Assembly (NCBI GenBank): GCA_947629955.1
Contig: CANRFT010000018.1
Span: forward strand, 1 to 39,450
DNA: 39,450 bases
Source: an uncultured Oscillospiraceae bacterium
GTDB lineage: Bacteria; Bacillota; Clostridia; Oscillospirales; Oscillospiraceae
Direction of reading: 5' to 3'
Under the pieces are notes generated by a model. That model saw nothing but the letters and a program-made list of their open reading frames with translations, had not been told where the DNA came from and did not search any database. Below, piece by piece: positions 15,255 through 23,760 of this stretch. Position numbers and translations under genes: made by a program. Numbering within the stretch: position 1 is the first letter of the stretch; each line of letters begins with the position of its first letter.

Positions 15255-16637
15255 TCAGCCGGCCTGTCCCGCGGGGTCCAGCGGCTGCAGAGCCCACCAC
15301 CAGTCGATAAACGCCCCGTCAAAAGCGTAGTCCAGCTTCCAGGTGAGCCCGGCGTTCCCGTCGGCGTCATAGAGGGTCACCAGGCTGTAATAGTCGTCCT
15401 CCCCGAAGTGGAGCGGGTCCAGGGAGAAGCCGCTGCAATACATATAGTGGAACTGATAATAGCCCCCGTCCCGGCGGTCGATCCGGGCCCAGACGTCCAG
15501 ATCATCGTGCGCCATGCGTTCGCCGCCGGGACAAGCCGTTTTCGGGTAGGCGTTGATCAGGCGGATCAGCCCGTCGCTCTGCTCCGGGGTCAACACATGG
15601 TTTTCCACCGGAAACCGGGTGTACCCGCTGGTCACCGAGACCGACGTGACCGACGCCGGGTCCACCGAGCCCATCCCGCTCCAGGCCGCCCCGCAGAGAA
15701 CCAGCGCTGCTACAAGGGCGCAGGAGACGGCCAGACCGGCGCGGGTGGCCTTTTTCATATGCAGGATGGCCCGGATCCGCCTCTCCGCTGTCCGCGCACT
15801 GAAACGGCTGATGAACAGGGGGAATTCCCGCCGCTGCTCCTCCATACGGATCAGGGCCAGGGCGTAGTCCTTCCGGTCCTCCGCTCCGAAGCGGCGGATC
15901 ACCCGCTCGTCGCAGGCCAGCTCCAGATCCCGGTTGAACAGGACGTACATCACCCACACCAACGGATCGAACCAGTGGACGCACAGAGCGGCGGCCGCCA
16001 GGCCCTTGCCCAAGGCGTCAAACCGGCGGATGTGGACATACTCATGACAGAGGGTATATTCCGCCTGCCGTTCATTCTCCCAGTCGGTGTCCTTGGGCAT
16101 GAGGATCACCGGGCGGAGGACACCGTAGGTCAGCGGAGTGGACAGGCCGGCGAGCTGCCGGATCTCCACCTTCCGCCGCAGAGGGTGTTCCCGGAGCCAG
16201 CGGGCGGCGAAGCCGTTCTCCACGGGCAGGGCAGTCCGGAACTCCCGGCGGCAGTCCAGCCAGGAGGAGAGGAACAGAACAGCCATCGCGATGGCGATCG
16301 GCGTCCAGACGATCCACACGACAGCGGTCAGGGCGGGGAGGGCGTCCATCAGGGGCTCCGAAACAGCCGCGGCGCGGACTGAGAGCCCCTCCAGAGTTCC
16401 GCCGGTAAGGGCGGCCGCGCCGTCCATGACCGCCCCCAGGGCGGGGACCCGCTCCCGGGCCAGCAGGCAGACGCTGGCCGGAAGCTGGAAGGTCACCGGC
16501 AGCAGCAGGCGGGCCAGGACCACATACCACAGGGCCACAAAGGTCCCCTTGGGCAGCCGGTCCATCCCAACGGCCCGAACGAGCAGGATGATCAGGATCA
16601 GAACGGCGCCGGACAGGCTCAACTGCGGCAGGCTCAT
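15255..16637 (-). CDS. M56-family (BlaR1-like) membrane metallopeptidase
   Basis: BlaR1/MecR1-type proteins sense a signal outside the cell and trigger removal of the paired BlaI repressor. The 460-residue chain has about four transmembrane helices: two near the N terminus, one near residue 110, and one (GLAVSCALVAALVLCGAAW) at about 325-345. Between helices three and four lies the zinc protease site CHEYVHIRRFD (HExxH), followed by LELACDERVIRRFG, the usual third-ligand region. The extracellular C-terminal part (about 350-460) is not a penicillin-binding domain; it lacks the SxxK and KTG motifs and its ligand is unknown. The start overlaps the blaI-like stop (ATGA), so the two are coupled. 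Confidence 0.92.
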   Translation of the reverse strand: MSLPQLSLSGAVLILIILLVRAVGMDRLPKGTFVALWYVVLARLLLPVTFQLPASVCLLARERVPALGAVMDGAAALTGGTLEGLSVRAAAVSEPLMDALPALTAVVWIVWTPIAIAMAVLFLSSWLDCRREFRTALPVENGFAARWLREHPLRRKVEIRQLAGLSTPLTYGVLRPVILMPKDTDWENERQAEYTLCHEYVHIRRFDALGKGLAAAALCVHWFDPLVWVMYVLFNRDLELACDERVIRRFGAEDRKDYALALIRMEEQRREFPLFISRFSARTAERRIRAILHMKKATRAGLAVSCALVAALVLCGAAWSGMGSVDPASVTSVSVTSGYTRFPVENHVLTPEQSDGLIRLINAYPKTACPGGERMAHDDLDVWARIDRRDGGYYQFHYMYCSGFSLDPLHFGEDDYYSLVTLYDADGNAGLTWKLDYAFDGAFIDWWWALQPLDPAGQAG

Positions 16638-17005
16638 TGCTCCGCCTCCTCCCAGTCGTCCACGATCTTCTTCAGCCGCTCGATCTGTCCGGCGGTGAGT
16701 TTTTTTCTGCCCAGCAGAGCGGCAAACAGATTGGCGGCGGAGCCGTCATACACCTTGTCGATGAGCTCGTTGGTCTCCGCCTCCTGCACCTCCTCCTTGG
16801 GGACCAGAGCATGGCACAGAAAGCCGGGCTCGGAGCGCCGGATGGCCCCCTTGCCGATGCACCGTTTGATCAGGGTGTAGGTGGTGTTCATGTTCCAGCC
16901 CACTTCGGCCTTCAGCACATCCGAGATGTGCTTGGCGGTGGCGTCCCCCTCCCGCCAGAGCACGTTCATCACCCTGATCTCCGAATCCACAAGCCGGTGT
17001 TCCAT
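16634..17005 (-). CDS. BlaI/MecI/CopY-family transcriptional repressor
   Basis: This 123-residue winged-helix repressor shows the family N terminus LVDSEIRVMNVLWREGDATAKHISDVL, the recognition helix region NMNTTYTLIKRCIGKGAIRRSE, and a C-terminal dimerisation and cleavage domain (LFAALLGRKKLTAGQIERLKKIVDDW). It would bind the TACTAC/GTAGTA-like operators upstream and be inactivated through the M56 protease encoded next. In this family that system controls beta-lactamase, mecA or other stress genes; none of these lies nearby, so the only visible target is its own operon. AAAGGAGG precedes the ATG. The call is secure as a family; the signal is unknown. Confidence 0.93.
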   Translation of the reverse strand: MEHRLVDSEIRVMNVLWREGDATAKHISDVLKAEVGWNMNTTYTLIKRCIGKGAIRRSEPGFLCHALVPKEEVQEAETNELIDKVYDGSAANLFAALLGRKKLTAGQIERLKKIVDDWEEAEQ

Positions 17006-17053
17006 GGACAGCGGCCTCCTTTCATAAGACGCTTGTAGTTTGATGCTGAGGCT

Positions 17054-17082
17054 ATTCTACCACAGTAGTGTGGACTTGTCAA
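17054..17082 (-). promoter_or_regulatory. Promoter of the blaI-blaR1-like operon
   Basis: On the minus strand a perfect TTGACA (17082-17077), 17 bases, TAGAAT (17059-17054). Operator-like palindromes overlap or touch both boxes, as expected for autorepression. Confidence 0.88.
17057..17068. promoter_or_regulatory. BlaI-type operator, overlapping the -10 box
   Basis: The palindrome CTAC-CACA-GTAG overlaps the -10 box and spacer of the leftward promoter. It matches the GTAG/CTAC half-sites of known BlaI/MecI boxes. Confidence 0.65.
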
Positions 17083-17083
17083 T

Positions 17084-17097
17084 ACTACTCTTGTAGT
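17084..17097. promoter_or_regulatory. BlaI-type operator, just upstream of the -35 box
   Basis: The palindrome ACTAC-TCTT-GTAGT, two bases from the -35 box. The 11-base string CTTGTAGTTTG at its right side recurs at 17,032-17,042, giving a third half-site downstream of the start of transcription. Confidence 0.7.
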
Positions 17098-17152
17098 TTG
17101 GCGAAAAATTTTTCACCGAATCGGAGGGGGGAGGGGTTTCCTCCCGTCCCCC

Positions 17153-17181
17153 TTGCCTAACCGCCGGAAAAATGGTACACT
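17153..17181 (+). promoter_or_regulatory. Promoter of polA
   Basis: TTGCCT (17153-17158), 17 bases, TACACT (17176-17181), about 33 bases before the start codon, which is preceded by GGGAGG. Confidence 0.7.
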
Positions 17182-17214
17182 ATCCACAATGAACGCCCAA
17201 GGGAGGTCCCGCCC

Positions 17215-19887
17215 ATGAAGCTCATGGTCATCGACGGCAATTCCATCGTCAACCGCGCCTTTTACGGCGTCACCCAAAACCTGTCCACCCGGGACGGGCT
17301 GCCCACCAACGCCATCTTCGGCTTTCTGAACATCCTGCTGAAGCTGCTGGACGAGGAGAAGCCCGACGGCCTGGCGGTGGCCTTTGACCTGAAAGCGCCC
17401 ACCTTCCGCCACCTGGCCTATGAGGGCTACAAGGCCACCCGCCACGGCATGCCTGAGGAGCTGGCCGCCCAGATGCCGGTGCTGAAAGAGGTGCTGGACG
17501 CCATGAACGTCCGCCGGTACGAGCTGGAGGGCTGGGAGGCCGACGACCTGTTAGGTACTATGGCGAAGGTCAACGAAGAGGCCGGCGGCAATACCGTCAT
17601 CGTCACCGGGGACAAGGACTCCTTACAGCTCATCGACGAAAAGACCACCGTGAAGCTGGTGTCCACCCGCATGGGCCAGACCACCACCAAGGAGATGACC
17701 CCCGAGGCCTTCCGGGCAGAGTACGGCTTTGACCCCGTCCACATGATCGACCTGAAAGCCCTCATGGGGGACTCCAGCGACAACATTCCCGGCGTCACCG
17801 GCATCGGGGAGAAGACCGCCAAGCCCCTGGTACAGCTCTACGGCACCGTGGAGGCCCTCTACGACCATATGCCCGACGTGTGTACCGTCCCCGGCGTCCC
17901 CGCCAAGGCGGGGGTCATCAAAAAGTTAGAGGCGGGCCGGGAGCAGGCGATGATGTCCAAGGGCCTGGCCACCATCCGCTGCGACGCGCCCATGGGCTTC
18001 ACCCCCGCCGACGCGGAGCGGAAGCCTTACAACGAGCAGGTCCTGTACGACATCCTCCTGCGGCTGGAGTTCTCCAAGCTCATCGACCGGCTGGGGCTCT
18101 GCCCCGGCCCCGCCGGGGGCGCGGCGGAACAGCGGGCGGCGGAGGCCGTCCGGAGCGAGACGGTCACCGACCGGGGCCGGATGGAGGAACTGATGGCCCT
18201 GTGGCGGCGACTGGACCACGTGTCCTTTCTGGCTCTGCCCGATCTCAGCGGGCTTTGCGCGGTGTGGGAGGAGGGAGACGGCCTCCGGGCCGCCGCCCTC
18301 TTCGCCGACGGGCTGGACTGCTACAACGACTTCCTCCGGGGCTTTTTCGCCGCCGATATCAAAAAAGTGACCCACGACTGCAAGAACCTGATGACCCGGC
18401 TGCTGGAGGAGGGTCTGAGCGTGGACGGTTTCCTGTTCGACACCGACATCGCCGCCTACCTGCTCTCCCCCACCGACGGCAGCTACGAGCTGGAGAAGCT
18501 GTCCGTCTCCTACTTCAACACCGAGGCGGCCAAGGCGAAGGGCTATCTGGACCCGGACGCCTTCGGGCCTTTGGCCGACCGGTCCGTCCCTCTGGCGGCG
18601 CTGACAGGACACGCCGCCCTGGTGGACTCCCTCTATCATGAGCTGGGCCGGCGGCTGGACGAACTGGGCCTGCGGTCCGTCCATGACGAGATCGACCTGC
18701 CCCTGTGCCCGGTGCTGGCAAGGATGGAGCGGGCGGGCGTCCTGGTGGACGGCAAAGCGCTGGCGGACTTCGGCAAAAATCTGAAAACCGGCATCGACAC
18801 ATTGGAGGCGGAGATCTACCGGCTGGCCGGGGAGAAGTTCAACATCCTCTCCCCCAAGCAGTTGGGGACCGTCCTGTTCGACAAGCTGGGCCTGCCGCCC
18901 ATCAAGAAGACCAAGACCGGCTACTCCACCAACGCGGAGGTGCTGGAAAAGCTGCGGCCCCGGCATGAGATCATCGGGGCCATCCTGGACTACCGGCAGC
19001 TGACCAAGCTGAACTCCACCTATGTGGAGGGCCTGGGGAAGGTCATCGCCCCCGACGGGCGCATCCACACCTGCTTCCAGAACACCGTCACCGCCACGGG
19101 GCGGCTCAGCTCCACCGAGCCCAATCTGCAAAATATCCCGGTGCGCACCGAGCTGGGGGCCGAGATGCGCAAGATGTTCACCGCCGCCCCCGGAAACGTG
19201 CTGGTGGACGCGGACTACTCCCAGATCGAGCTGCGGCTGCTGGCCCATATGTCCGGCGACAGCGCCATGATCGACGGGTTCAACTCGGGGGTGGACATCC
19301 ACACCGTCACCGCCTCCCAGGTGTTCGGGATGCCGAAAGATCAGGTGCCCCCCGCCCTCCGCCGGGCGGCCAAAGCGGTGAACTTCGGCATCGTGTACGG
19401 CATCTCCGCCTTCTCCCTGTCGGAGGACATCCACGTCACCGTGGCGGAGGCCAGGGAGTATATGCAGAAGTACTTCGAGCACTACTCCGGCGTCCGGGCC
19501 TATATGGACCGGGTGGTGGAAAAGGGCCGGGAGGACGGGTACGTGTCCACCCTCTACGGCCGACGGCGCTGGCTGCCGGAGCTGAAGTCCTCCAACTTCA
19601 ACACCCGGTCCTTCGGGGAGCGGGTGGCGCTGAATATGCCCATCCAGGGCACCGCCGCCGACATCATCAAGCTGGCCATGATCCGGGTGGACGCCCGGCT
19701 CCGCGCCGAGGGACTGGCCGCCCGGCTGGTCTTGCAAGTCCACGACGAGCTCATCGTGGAGTGCCCGGAGGCGGAGGGGCAAACCGTCCGGGACCTGCTG
19801 GAGGAGGAGATGGAGGGGGTGGCCGCCCTGTCCGTCCCCCTGCTGGCCGAGGCCAAGGTGGGAAAGACTTGGGCGGAGGCACACTGA
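17215..19887 (+). CDS. polA: DNA polymerase I
   Basis: PolA fills gaps and removes RNA primers. The 890-residue chain has an N-terminal 5'-3' exonuclease domain (about 1-290: MVIDGNSIVNRAFYG, AVAFDLKAPTFRH, WEADDLLGT, IVTGDKDSLQL, GDSSDNIPGVTGIGEKTA), a middle exonuclease-like domain (about 320-480) and the polymerase domain. Motif A is VDADYSQIELRLLAHMSGD, motif B RRAAKAVNFGIVYGIS and motif C LVLQVHDELIVE. In the middle domain the DxE pair needed for proofreading is not visible (FLALPDLSGL stands there), although FDTDIAAYLL remains, so it probably does not proofread, as in Bacillus and Taq enzymes. It is a single gene with its own promoter, followed by a palindromic repeat. Confidence 0.97.
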   Translation: MKLMVIDGNSIVNRAFYGVTQNLSTRDGLPTNAIFGFLNILLKLLDEEKPDGLAVAFDLKAPTFRHLAYEGYKATRHGMPEELAAQMPVLKEVLDAMNVRRYELEGWEADDLLGTMAKVNEEAGGNTVIVTGDKDSLQLIDEKTTVKLVSTRMGQTTTKEMTPEAFRAEYGFDPVHMIDLKALMGDSSDNIPGVTGIGEKTAKPLVQLYGTVEALYDHMPDVCTVPGVPAKAGVIKKLEAGREQAMMSKGLATIRCDAPMGFTPADAERKPYNEQVLYDILLRLEFSKLIDRLGLCPGPAGGAAEQRAAEAVRSETVTDRGRMEELMALWRRLDHVSFLALPDLSGLCAVWEEGDGLRAAALFADGLDCYNDFLRGFFAADIKKVTHDCKNLMTRLLEEGLSVDGFLFDTDIAAYLLSPTDGSYELEKLSVSYFNTEAAKAKGYLDPDAFGPLADRSVPLAALTGHAALVDSLYHELGRRLDELGLRSVHDEIDLPLCPVLARMERAGVLVDGKALADFGKNLKTGIDTLEAEIYRLAGEKFNILSPKQLGTVLFDKLGLPPIKKTKTGYSTNAEVLEKLRPRHEIIGAILDYRQLTKLNSTYVEGLGKVIAPDGRIHTCFQNTVTATGRLSSTEPNLQNIPVRTELGAEMRKMFTAAPGNVLVDADYSQIELRLLAHMSGDSAMIDGFNSGVDIHTVTASQVFGMPKDQVPPALRRAAKAVNFGIVYGISAFSLSEDIHVTVAEAREYMQKYFEHYSGVRAYMDRVVEKGREDGYVSTLYGRRRWLPELKSSNFNTRSFGERVALNMPIQGTAADIIKLAMIRVDARLRAEGLAARLVLQVHDELIVECPEAEGQTVRDLLEEEMEGVAALSVPLLAEAKVGKTWAEAH

Positions 19888-19925
19888 AAATAGATTCCGC
19901 TGAAAGCCTTCCCCGCATTTGATCC

Positions 19926-20085
19926 CTACCTCTAAAAGCCCTCCCCGCTTGCGGGGAGGGTGGCCCCAAAGGGGCCGGGTGAGGCGCGGGGAAGGCGGCA
20001 ACGGATGAGGCCGACATCTGGTCTGTCCGCCCCCTCATCCGCCCCCTTCGGGGGCACCTTCCCCCTGGGGGTGAAAGGCTCTGAA
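19926..20085. repeat. Palindromic intergenic repeat, copy B
   Basis: Related to copy A at 9,037: the same order of CTCCCC/GGGGAG outer arms, ACGGATGAGG, a variable middle, CCTCATCCG, a GGGGGC-type hairpin and a closing AAAGGCT. The middle differs (about 20 bases longer, with an extra GCGGGGAAGG). It fills the gap between polA and rimI. Confidence 0.85.
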
Positions 20086-20098
20086 AGGAAGAATCCAC

Positions 20099-20551
20099 AT
20101 GGAATATCGTCTTGTCCCCATGACAGAGGCCCACATCCCCCAGATCGCCGCGCTGGAAAGGGCCAATTTCTCCCGGCCCTGGAGCGAATCCCTCCTCCGG
20201 GACCTGCTGGGCAGCCAGCACTCCCACATGCTGACGGCGGAGGGGCCGGACGGGACCGTGCTGGGCTACGCCGGGCTCACCGCCGTGGCGGGCGAGGGGT
20301 ATATCGACAACATCGCCGTGGCCGAGCAATACCGGCGGCAGGGAATCGCCCGGGCCATGCTGGAGGAGTTCATTCGCAGGGGGCAGGGAAAGCTGGACTT
20401 TCTCACCCTGGAGGTGAGGGCCTCCAACGCCCCGGCCATCGCCCTCTATGAAAAGCTGGGCTTTGAGCTGGCGGGCCGCCGCCGGCGGTACTACGACGAC
20501 CCGCCGGAGGACGCCCTGCTGATGACCCTGGAGTTTGACGGGAAAGAGTGA
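20099..20551 (+). CDS. rimI: Ribosomal protein S18-alanine N-acetyltransferase (RimI-like)
   Basis: The 150-residue GNAT enzyme would acetylate the N-terminal Ala of S18 or a similar protein N terminus. Family signs are the start YRLVPMTEAHIPQIAALERANFSRPWSE, VLGYAGLTAVAGEGYIDNIAV, the acetyl-CoA loop EQYRRQGIARAMLEEF, LEVRASNAPAIALYEKLGFELAGRRRRYYDDPPEDALLM. The conserved Glu and Tyr of the RimI active site lie in that last stretch. The ATG at 20099 follows GAAAGGAAG. It lies four bases upstream of tsaD, a very common pair in Firmicutes, usually with tsaE and tsaB as well, which are absent here. Confidence 0.92.
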   Translation: MEYRLVPMTEAHIPQIAALERANFSRPWSESLLRDLLGSQHSHMLTAEGPDGTVLGYAGLTAVAGEGYIDNIAVAEQYRRQGIARAMLEEFIRRGQGKLDFLTLEVRASNAPAIALYEKLGFELAGRRRRYYDDPPEDALLMTLEFDGKE

Positions 20552-20555
20552 ATGT

Positions 20556-21566
20556 ATGAATATTTTAGCCTTTGAGTCCTCCTGTGATGAGACCGCCGCC
20601 GCCGTCGTCAAAGACGGCCGAACGGTGCTGTCCTCCGTCATCGCGTCGTCGGCGGACATGCACGCCGTCTACGGGGGCGTGGTGCCGGAGATCGCCTCCC
20701 GGAAGCACGTGGAGGCAATCTCCGGCCTGGCGGACGAGGCCCTGCGGCAGGCGGGGGTCGATAAATCGGACATCGACGCCGTGGCCGTGACCTACGCGCC
20801 GGGGCTCATCGGGGCCCTGCTGGTGGGGGTGTCCTTCGCCAAGTCCGTCGCCTTTGGGCTGGGGGTGCCCCTGATCCCCGTCCATCACGTCCGGGGGCAC
20901 ATCGCCGCCAACTACATCGCCCACCCGGACCTGGAGCCCCCCTTCCTGTGCCTGTGTGTGTCCGGCGGCACCACCGCCCTGGTGGACGTGCGCACCTACA
21001 CCGATTTCCGGGTGCTGGGAAGTACAAGGGACGACGCCGCCGGCGAGTGCTTCGACAAGACCGCCCGGGTGCTGGGCCTGGGCTATCCCGGCGGCGGGCC
21101 CATGGATCGGATGGCCCAGGGCGGCAATGACAAGGCATACGTGTTTCCCCGGGCCCACGTGGAGGGCAATCCGCTGGACCTGTCCTTCTCCGGCCTCAAG
21201 ACCGCCGTGCTGAACCTGATCCACAACGCGGACCAGAAGGGGGAGGCCTTGGACCTCCACGACCTGGCGGCCTCCTTCGCCGCCGCCGTGTCCGACGCGC
21301 TCATCCCCCGGACCATGGAGGCCAACCAGCTCACCGGCTACAACAGGATCGCCGTGGCGGGGGGCGTGGCCGCCAACAGCCGCATCCGGGCGGACCTGAC
21401 GGCGGCCTGCGAGCGGGCCGGGGCAAAGCTGTGGCTGCCGCCGCTGGAGCTCTGCGGGGACAACGCCGCCATGATCGGCTGCCAGGGGTACTACGAATAT
21501 CTGGCGGGACACGCCGCCGGGTGGGACCTGAACGCCAAGGCGAGTTTGGACATCGCAAAGGGATAG
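20556..21566 (+). CDS. tsaD: tRNA N6-adenosine threonylcarbamoyltransferase
   Basis: TsaD transfers threonylcarbamoyl to A37 of ANN-decoding tRNAs together with TsaB and TsaE. The 336-residue chain starts MNILAFESSCDETAAAVV, the ASKHA phosphate-1 motif. The metal ligands are in VHHVRGHIAANY (HxxxH). CVSGGTTALVDV, the GSTRDDAAGECFDKTARVLGLGYPGG signature and AVAGGVAANSRIR follow. An in-frame TTG 21 bases earlier lies inside rimI; I prefer the ATG at 20556, which has only a weak GAAAGAG site and so may depend on translation from rimI. A terminator follows at once. Confidence 0.96.
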   Translation: MNILAFESSCDETAAAVVKDGRTVLSSVIASSADMHAVYGGVVPEIASRKHVEAISGLADEALRQAGVDKSDIDAVAVTYAPGLIGALLVGVSFAKSVAFGLGVPLIPVHHVRGHIAANYIAHPDLEPPFLCLCVSGGTTALVDVRTYTDFRVLGSTRDDAAGECFDKTARVLGLGYPGGGPMDRMAQGGNDKAYVFPRAHVEGNPLDLSFSGLKTAVLNLIHNADQKGEALDLHDLAASFAAAVSDALIPRTMEANQLTGYNRIAVAGGVAANSRIRADLTAACERAGAKLWLPPLELCGDNAAMIGCQGYYEYLAGHAAGWDLNAKASLDIAKG

Positions 21567-21570
21567 GCAA

Positions 21571-21596
21571 GGGGCGGCCACGGGCCGCCCCTTTTC
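21571..21596 (+). terminator. Terminator of rimI-tsaD
   Basis: Nine-pair stem (21571-21579 with 21583-21591), three-base loop, then TTTTC. It starts four bases after the tsaD stop. Confidence 0.9.
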
Positions 21597-21896
21597 TGTG
21601 TGCGCTCACCGGTGGGATATGATTATGTCAACTAAATCGGCACTTCATCTCATGAAAAACTCATTTGTCGGATTTTGTATTTTTTGGTAAATTCGGCGCA
21701 AACCGCTGCGGACACTGCTGTCACAGGCTGTTGAAAACTCTGTTCAAGCTGTGGATAACTTTCTGTATCAAAAATTACGGTGGATGTTATGAAAACCGTT
21801 TTTCCACATGGGAAACCATGGGAAGCCTTGAAATTGCAGCCTTTATAAAATTACAGCTTGTCGCACGGCTATAATCGAATACTACCAGTAATGTAC
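21597..21896. other. AT-rich gap with DnaA-box-like sequences
   Basis: This 300-base stretch is clearly more AT-rich than its surroundings. It contains a perfect DnaA box TTATCCACA (minus strand, 21758-21750), TTTTCCACA (plus, 21800-21808) and TTTTCAACA (minus, 21737-21729), all within 80 bases. Short open frames across it lack ribosome sites and I do not call any gene here. Confidence 0.55.
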
Positions 21897-21926
21897 TTGA
21901 CGGGGACGGCTCAGCCGTGGTACACT
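21897..21926 (+). promoter_or_regulatory. Promoter of the ZTP riboswitch-fhs unit, with a palindrome in the spacer
   Basis: TTGACG (21897-21902), an 18-base spacer, TACACT (21921-21926). The spacer contains the palindrome ACGGCT-C-AGCCGT (21906-21918), a possible operator. Confidence 0.7.
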
Positions 21927-21930
21927 GTAG

Positions 21931-22036
21931 GTGCTGTATGACTGACGGAAGTGGAGCCACCACGTGGAGTACAGCGGCGCGGAGCGCCTGATTGCCGACC
22001 GTCTGGGCGCACATTTCCTGTGCGCCCTTTTATTTT
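21931..22036 (+). promoter_or_regulatory. ZTP (pfl) riboswitch with overlapping terminator
   Basis: ZTP riboswitches sense ZTP/AICAR, which accumulates when 10-formyl-THF is short, and turn on folate and purine genes. P1 is GCTGTA (21933-21938) with TACAGC (21970-21975), enclosing the conserved GACTGACGGAAGTGGA and its GTGG/CCAC hairpin. A linker hairpin (21976-21988) follows, then the second conserved domain GCCGACCGTCTGGGC (21994-22008). The GGGC of that domain is also the 5' arm of a terminator (22005-22013 with 22019-22027, then TTTT), so ligand binding and termination exclude each other. fhs starts 32 bases later, a classic target. Confidence 0.88.
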
Positions 22037-22067
22037 GGACGCATGACGAACAAGGAGGAAAACACAC

Positions 22068-23732
22068 ATGAAAACCGACATCGAGATCGCCCAGAGCGCC
22101 CAAATGCTGCCCATCGCGGAGGTGGCGGCCCGGGCCGGCATCGACGAGAGCCTGCTGGAGTACTACGGGAAGGTGAAGGCCAAGATCGACGTGGTCCCCC
22201 TCCGGGACAGGCCCCGGAAGGGCAAGCTGATCCTGGTCACCGCCATCAACCCCACCCCCGCCGGCGAGGGCAAGACCACCACGTCGGTGGGCTTGGCCGA
22301 CGCGCTGAAAAAGCTGGACAAAAACGTGCTGCTCTGCCTGCGGGAGCCCTCCCTGGGTCCTGTGTTCGGCGTGAAGGGCGGGGCCGCCGGGGGCGGGTAC
22401 GCCCAGGTGGTCCCCATGGAGGACATCAACCTCCACTTCACCGGGGATTTCCACGCCATCGGCGCCGCCAACAACCTGCTGGCCGCCATGCTGGACAACC
22501 ACATCCAGCAGGGCAACGCCCTGGGCATCGACGTGAAGAAGATCACCTGGCGGCGGTGCGTGGATATGAACGACCGGCAGCTCCGCAGCATCGTGGACGG
22601 CCTGGGCGGCCGGATGCAGGGGGTCCCCCGGGAGGACGGGTTCGACATCACCGTGGCCAGTGAGATCATGGCGGTGCTGTGCCTGGCCACCGATCTGAAG
22701 GATTTGAAGGAGCGGCTGGCCCGGATCATCGTGGGCTACACCTATGACGACAAGCCTGTCACCGCCGCCGATCTGAAGGCCCAGGGGGCCATGGCCGCCC
22801 TTTTGAAGGACGCCATCAAGCCCAACCTGGTCCAGACCCTGGAGAACACTCCAGCCCTGGTCCACGGCGGTCCCTTCGCCAACATCGCCCACGGGTGCAA
22901 CTCCGTCTCCGCCACCGACACCGCCCTAAAGCTGGCCGACTATGTGGTCACCGAAGCGGGCTTCGGCGCCGACCTGGGGGCCGAGAAGTTCCTGGACATC
23001 AAGTGCCGGGCCGCCGGGCTCCACCCGGACGCGGTGGTCATCGTGGCCACTGTCAAGGCCCTGAAATACAACGGCGGCGTGCCCAAGGCCGAACTGGGGG
23101 CGGAGAACGTGGCCGCCCTGGAGAAGGGCCTGCCCAATCTGCTGAAACACGTGGAGAACATCACCCAGGTCTACGGCCTTCCCTGCGTGGTGGCCATCAA
23201 CCGCTTCACCAACGACTCCGACGCCGAGCTGGCCCTCATCCGGGACAAGTGCAGGGAGCTGGGGGTCAACGTGGCCCTGTCCGAGGTGTGGGGCAGGGGC
23301 GGCGACGGCGGCATCGAGCTGGCCGAGGAGGTCCTGCGGCTGTGCGAGGCGCCCAACAGCTTCCGCTTCGCCTACGATCTGGACCAGCCCCTCAAGGCCA
23401 AAATCGAGACCATCGTGAAGAAGGTCTACGGGGGCGCGGGCGTCAGCTACTCCGCCGCCGCGGAAAAGGAGCTGGACCGGCTGGAGAAGATGGGCTTCGG
23501 CGGCCTGCCGGTGTGCATGGCCAAGACCCAGTACTCCCTGTCCGACGACCCGGCCAAGCTGGGCCGCCCGGAGGGCTTCACCGTCACCGTCAGCAAGGTG
23601 AAGGTGTCCGCCGGGGCGGGGTTCGTGGTGGTCCAGACCGGCGACATCATGACCATGCCGGGTCTGCCCAAGGTGCCCGCCGCCGAGAAGATCGACGTGG
23701 ACGAGAACGGCGTCATCTCGGGGCTGTTCTGA
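22068..23732 (+). CDS. fhs: Formate-tetrahydrofolate ligase
   Basis: Fhs makes 10-formyl-THF from formate, THF and ATP in the cytosol, feeding purine synthesis and, in anaerobes, one-carbon pathways. At 554 residues the length is typical. The start [21 protein letters not shown] and the ATP loop [18 protein letters not shown] are family signatures. [48 protein letters not shown] and [20 protein letters not shown] are also characteristic. An AAGGAGG site precedes the ATG. Control by the ZTP riboswitch fits the folate role. The SDR gene follows after 28 bases. The call is secure. Confidence 0.98.
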   Translation: MKTDIEIAQSAQMLPIAEVAARAGIDESLLEYYGKVKAKIDVVPLRDRPRKGKLILVTAINPTPAGEGKTTTSVGLADALKKLDKNVLLCLREPSLGPVFGVKGGAAGGGYAQVVPMEDINLHFTGDFHAIGAANNLLAAMLDNHIQQGNALGIDVKKITWRRCVDMNDRQLRSIVDGLGGRMQGVPREDGFDITVASEIMAVLCLATDLKDLKERLARIIVGYTYDDKPVTAADLKAQGAMAALLKDAIKPNLVQTLENTPALVHGGPFANIAHGCNSVSATDTALKLADYVVTEAGFGADLGAEKFLDIKCRAAGLHPDAVVIVATVKALKYNGGVPKAELGAENVAALEKGLPNLLKHVENITQVYGLPCVVAINRFTNDSDAELALIRDKCRELGVNVALSEVWGRGGDGGIELAEEVLRLCEAPNSFRFAYDLDQPLKAKIETIVKKVYGGAGVSYSAAAEKELDRLEKMGFGGLPVCMAKTQYSLSDDPAKLGRPEGFTVTVSKVKVSAGAGFVVVQTGDIMTMPGLPKVPAAEKIDVDENGVISGLF

Positions 23733-23760
23733 GCAGGAGCTCCCGCAAGGAGGTTTTTTC

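Noticed and set aside
17926-20001. Long minus-strand open frame opposite polA
   Set aside because: High-GC shadow of polA; rich in G, Q, H and V with no domain and no ribosome site.
21729-21808. Chromosomal origin of replication
   Set aside because: Only three DnaA-box-like sequences and no dnaA, dnaN or rpmH nearby.
21665-21874. 69-codon plus-strand frame in the DnaA-box region
   Set aside because: No ribosome site, crosses the DnaA-box-like sequences, composition is random.
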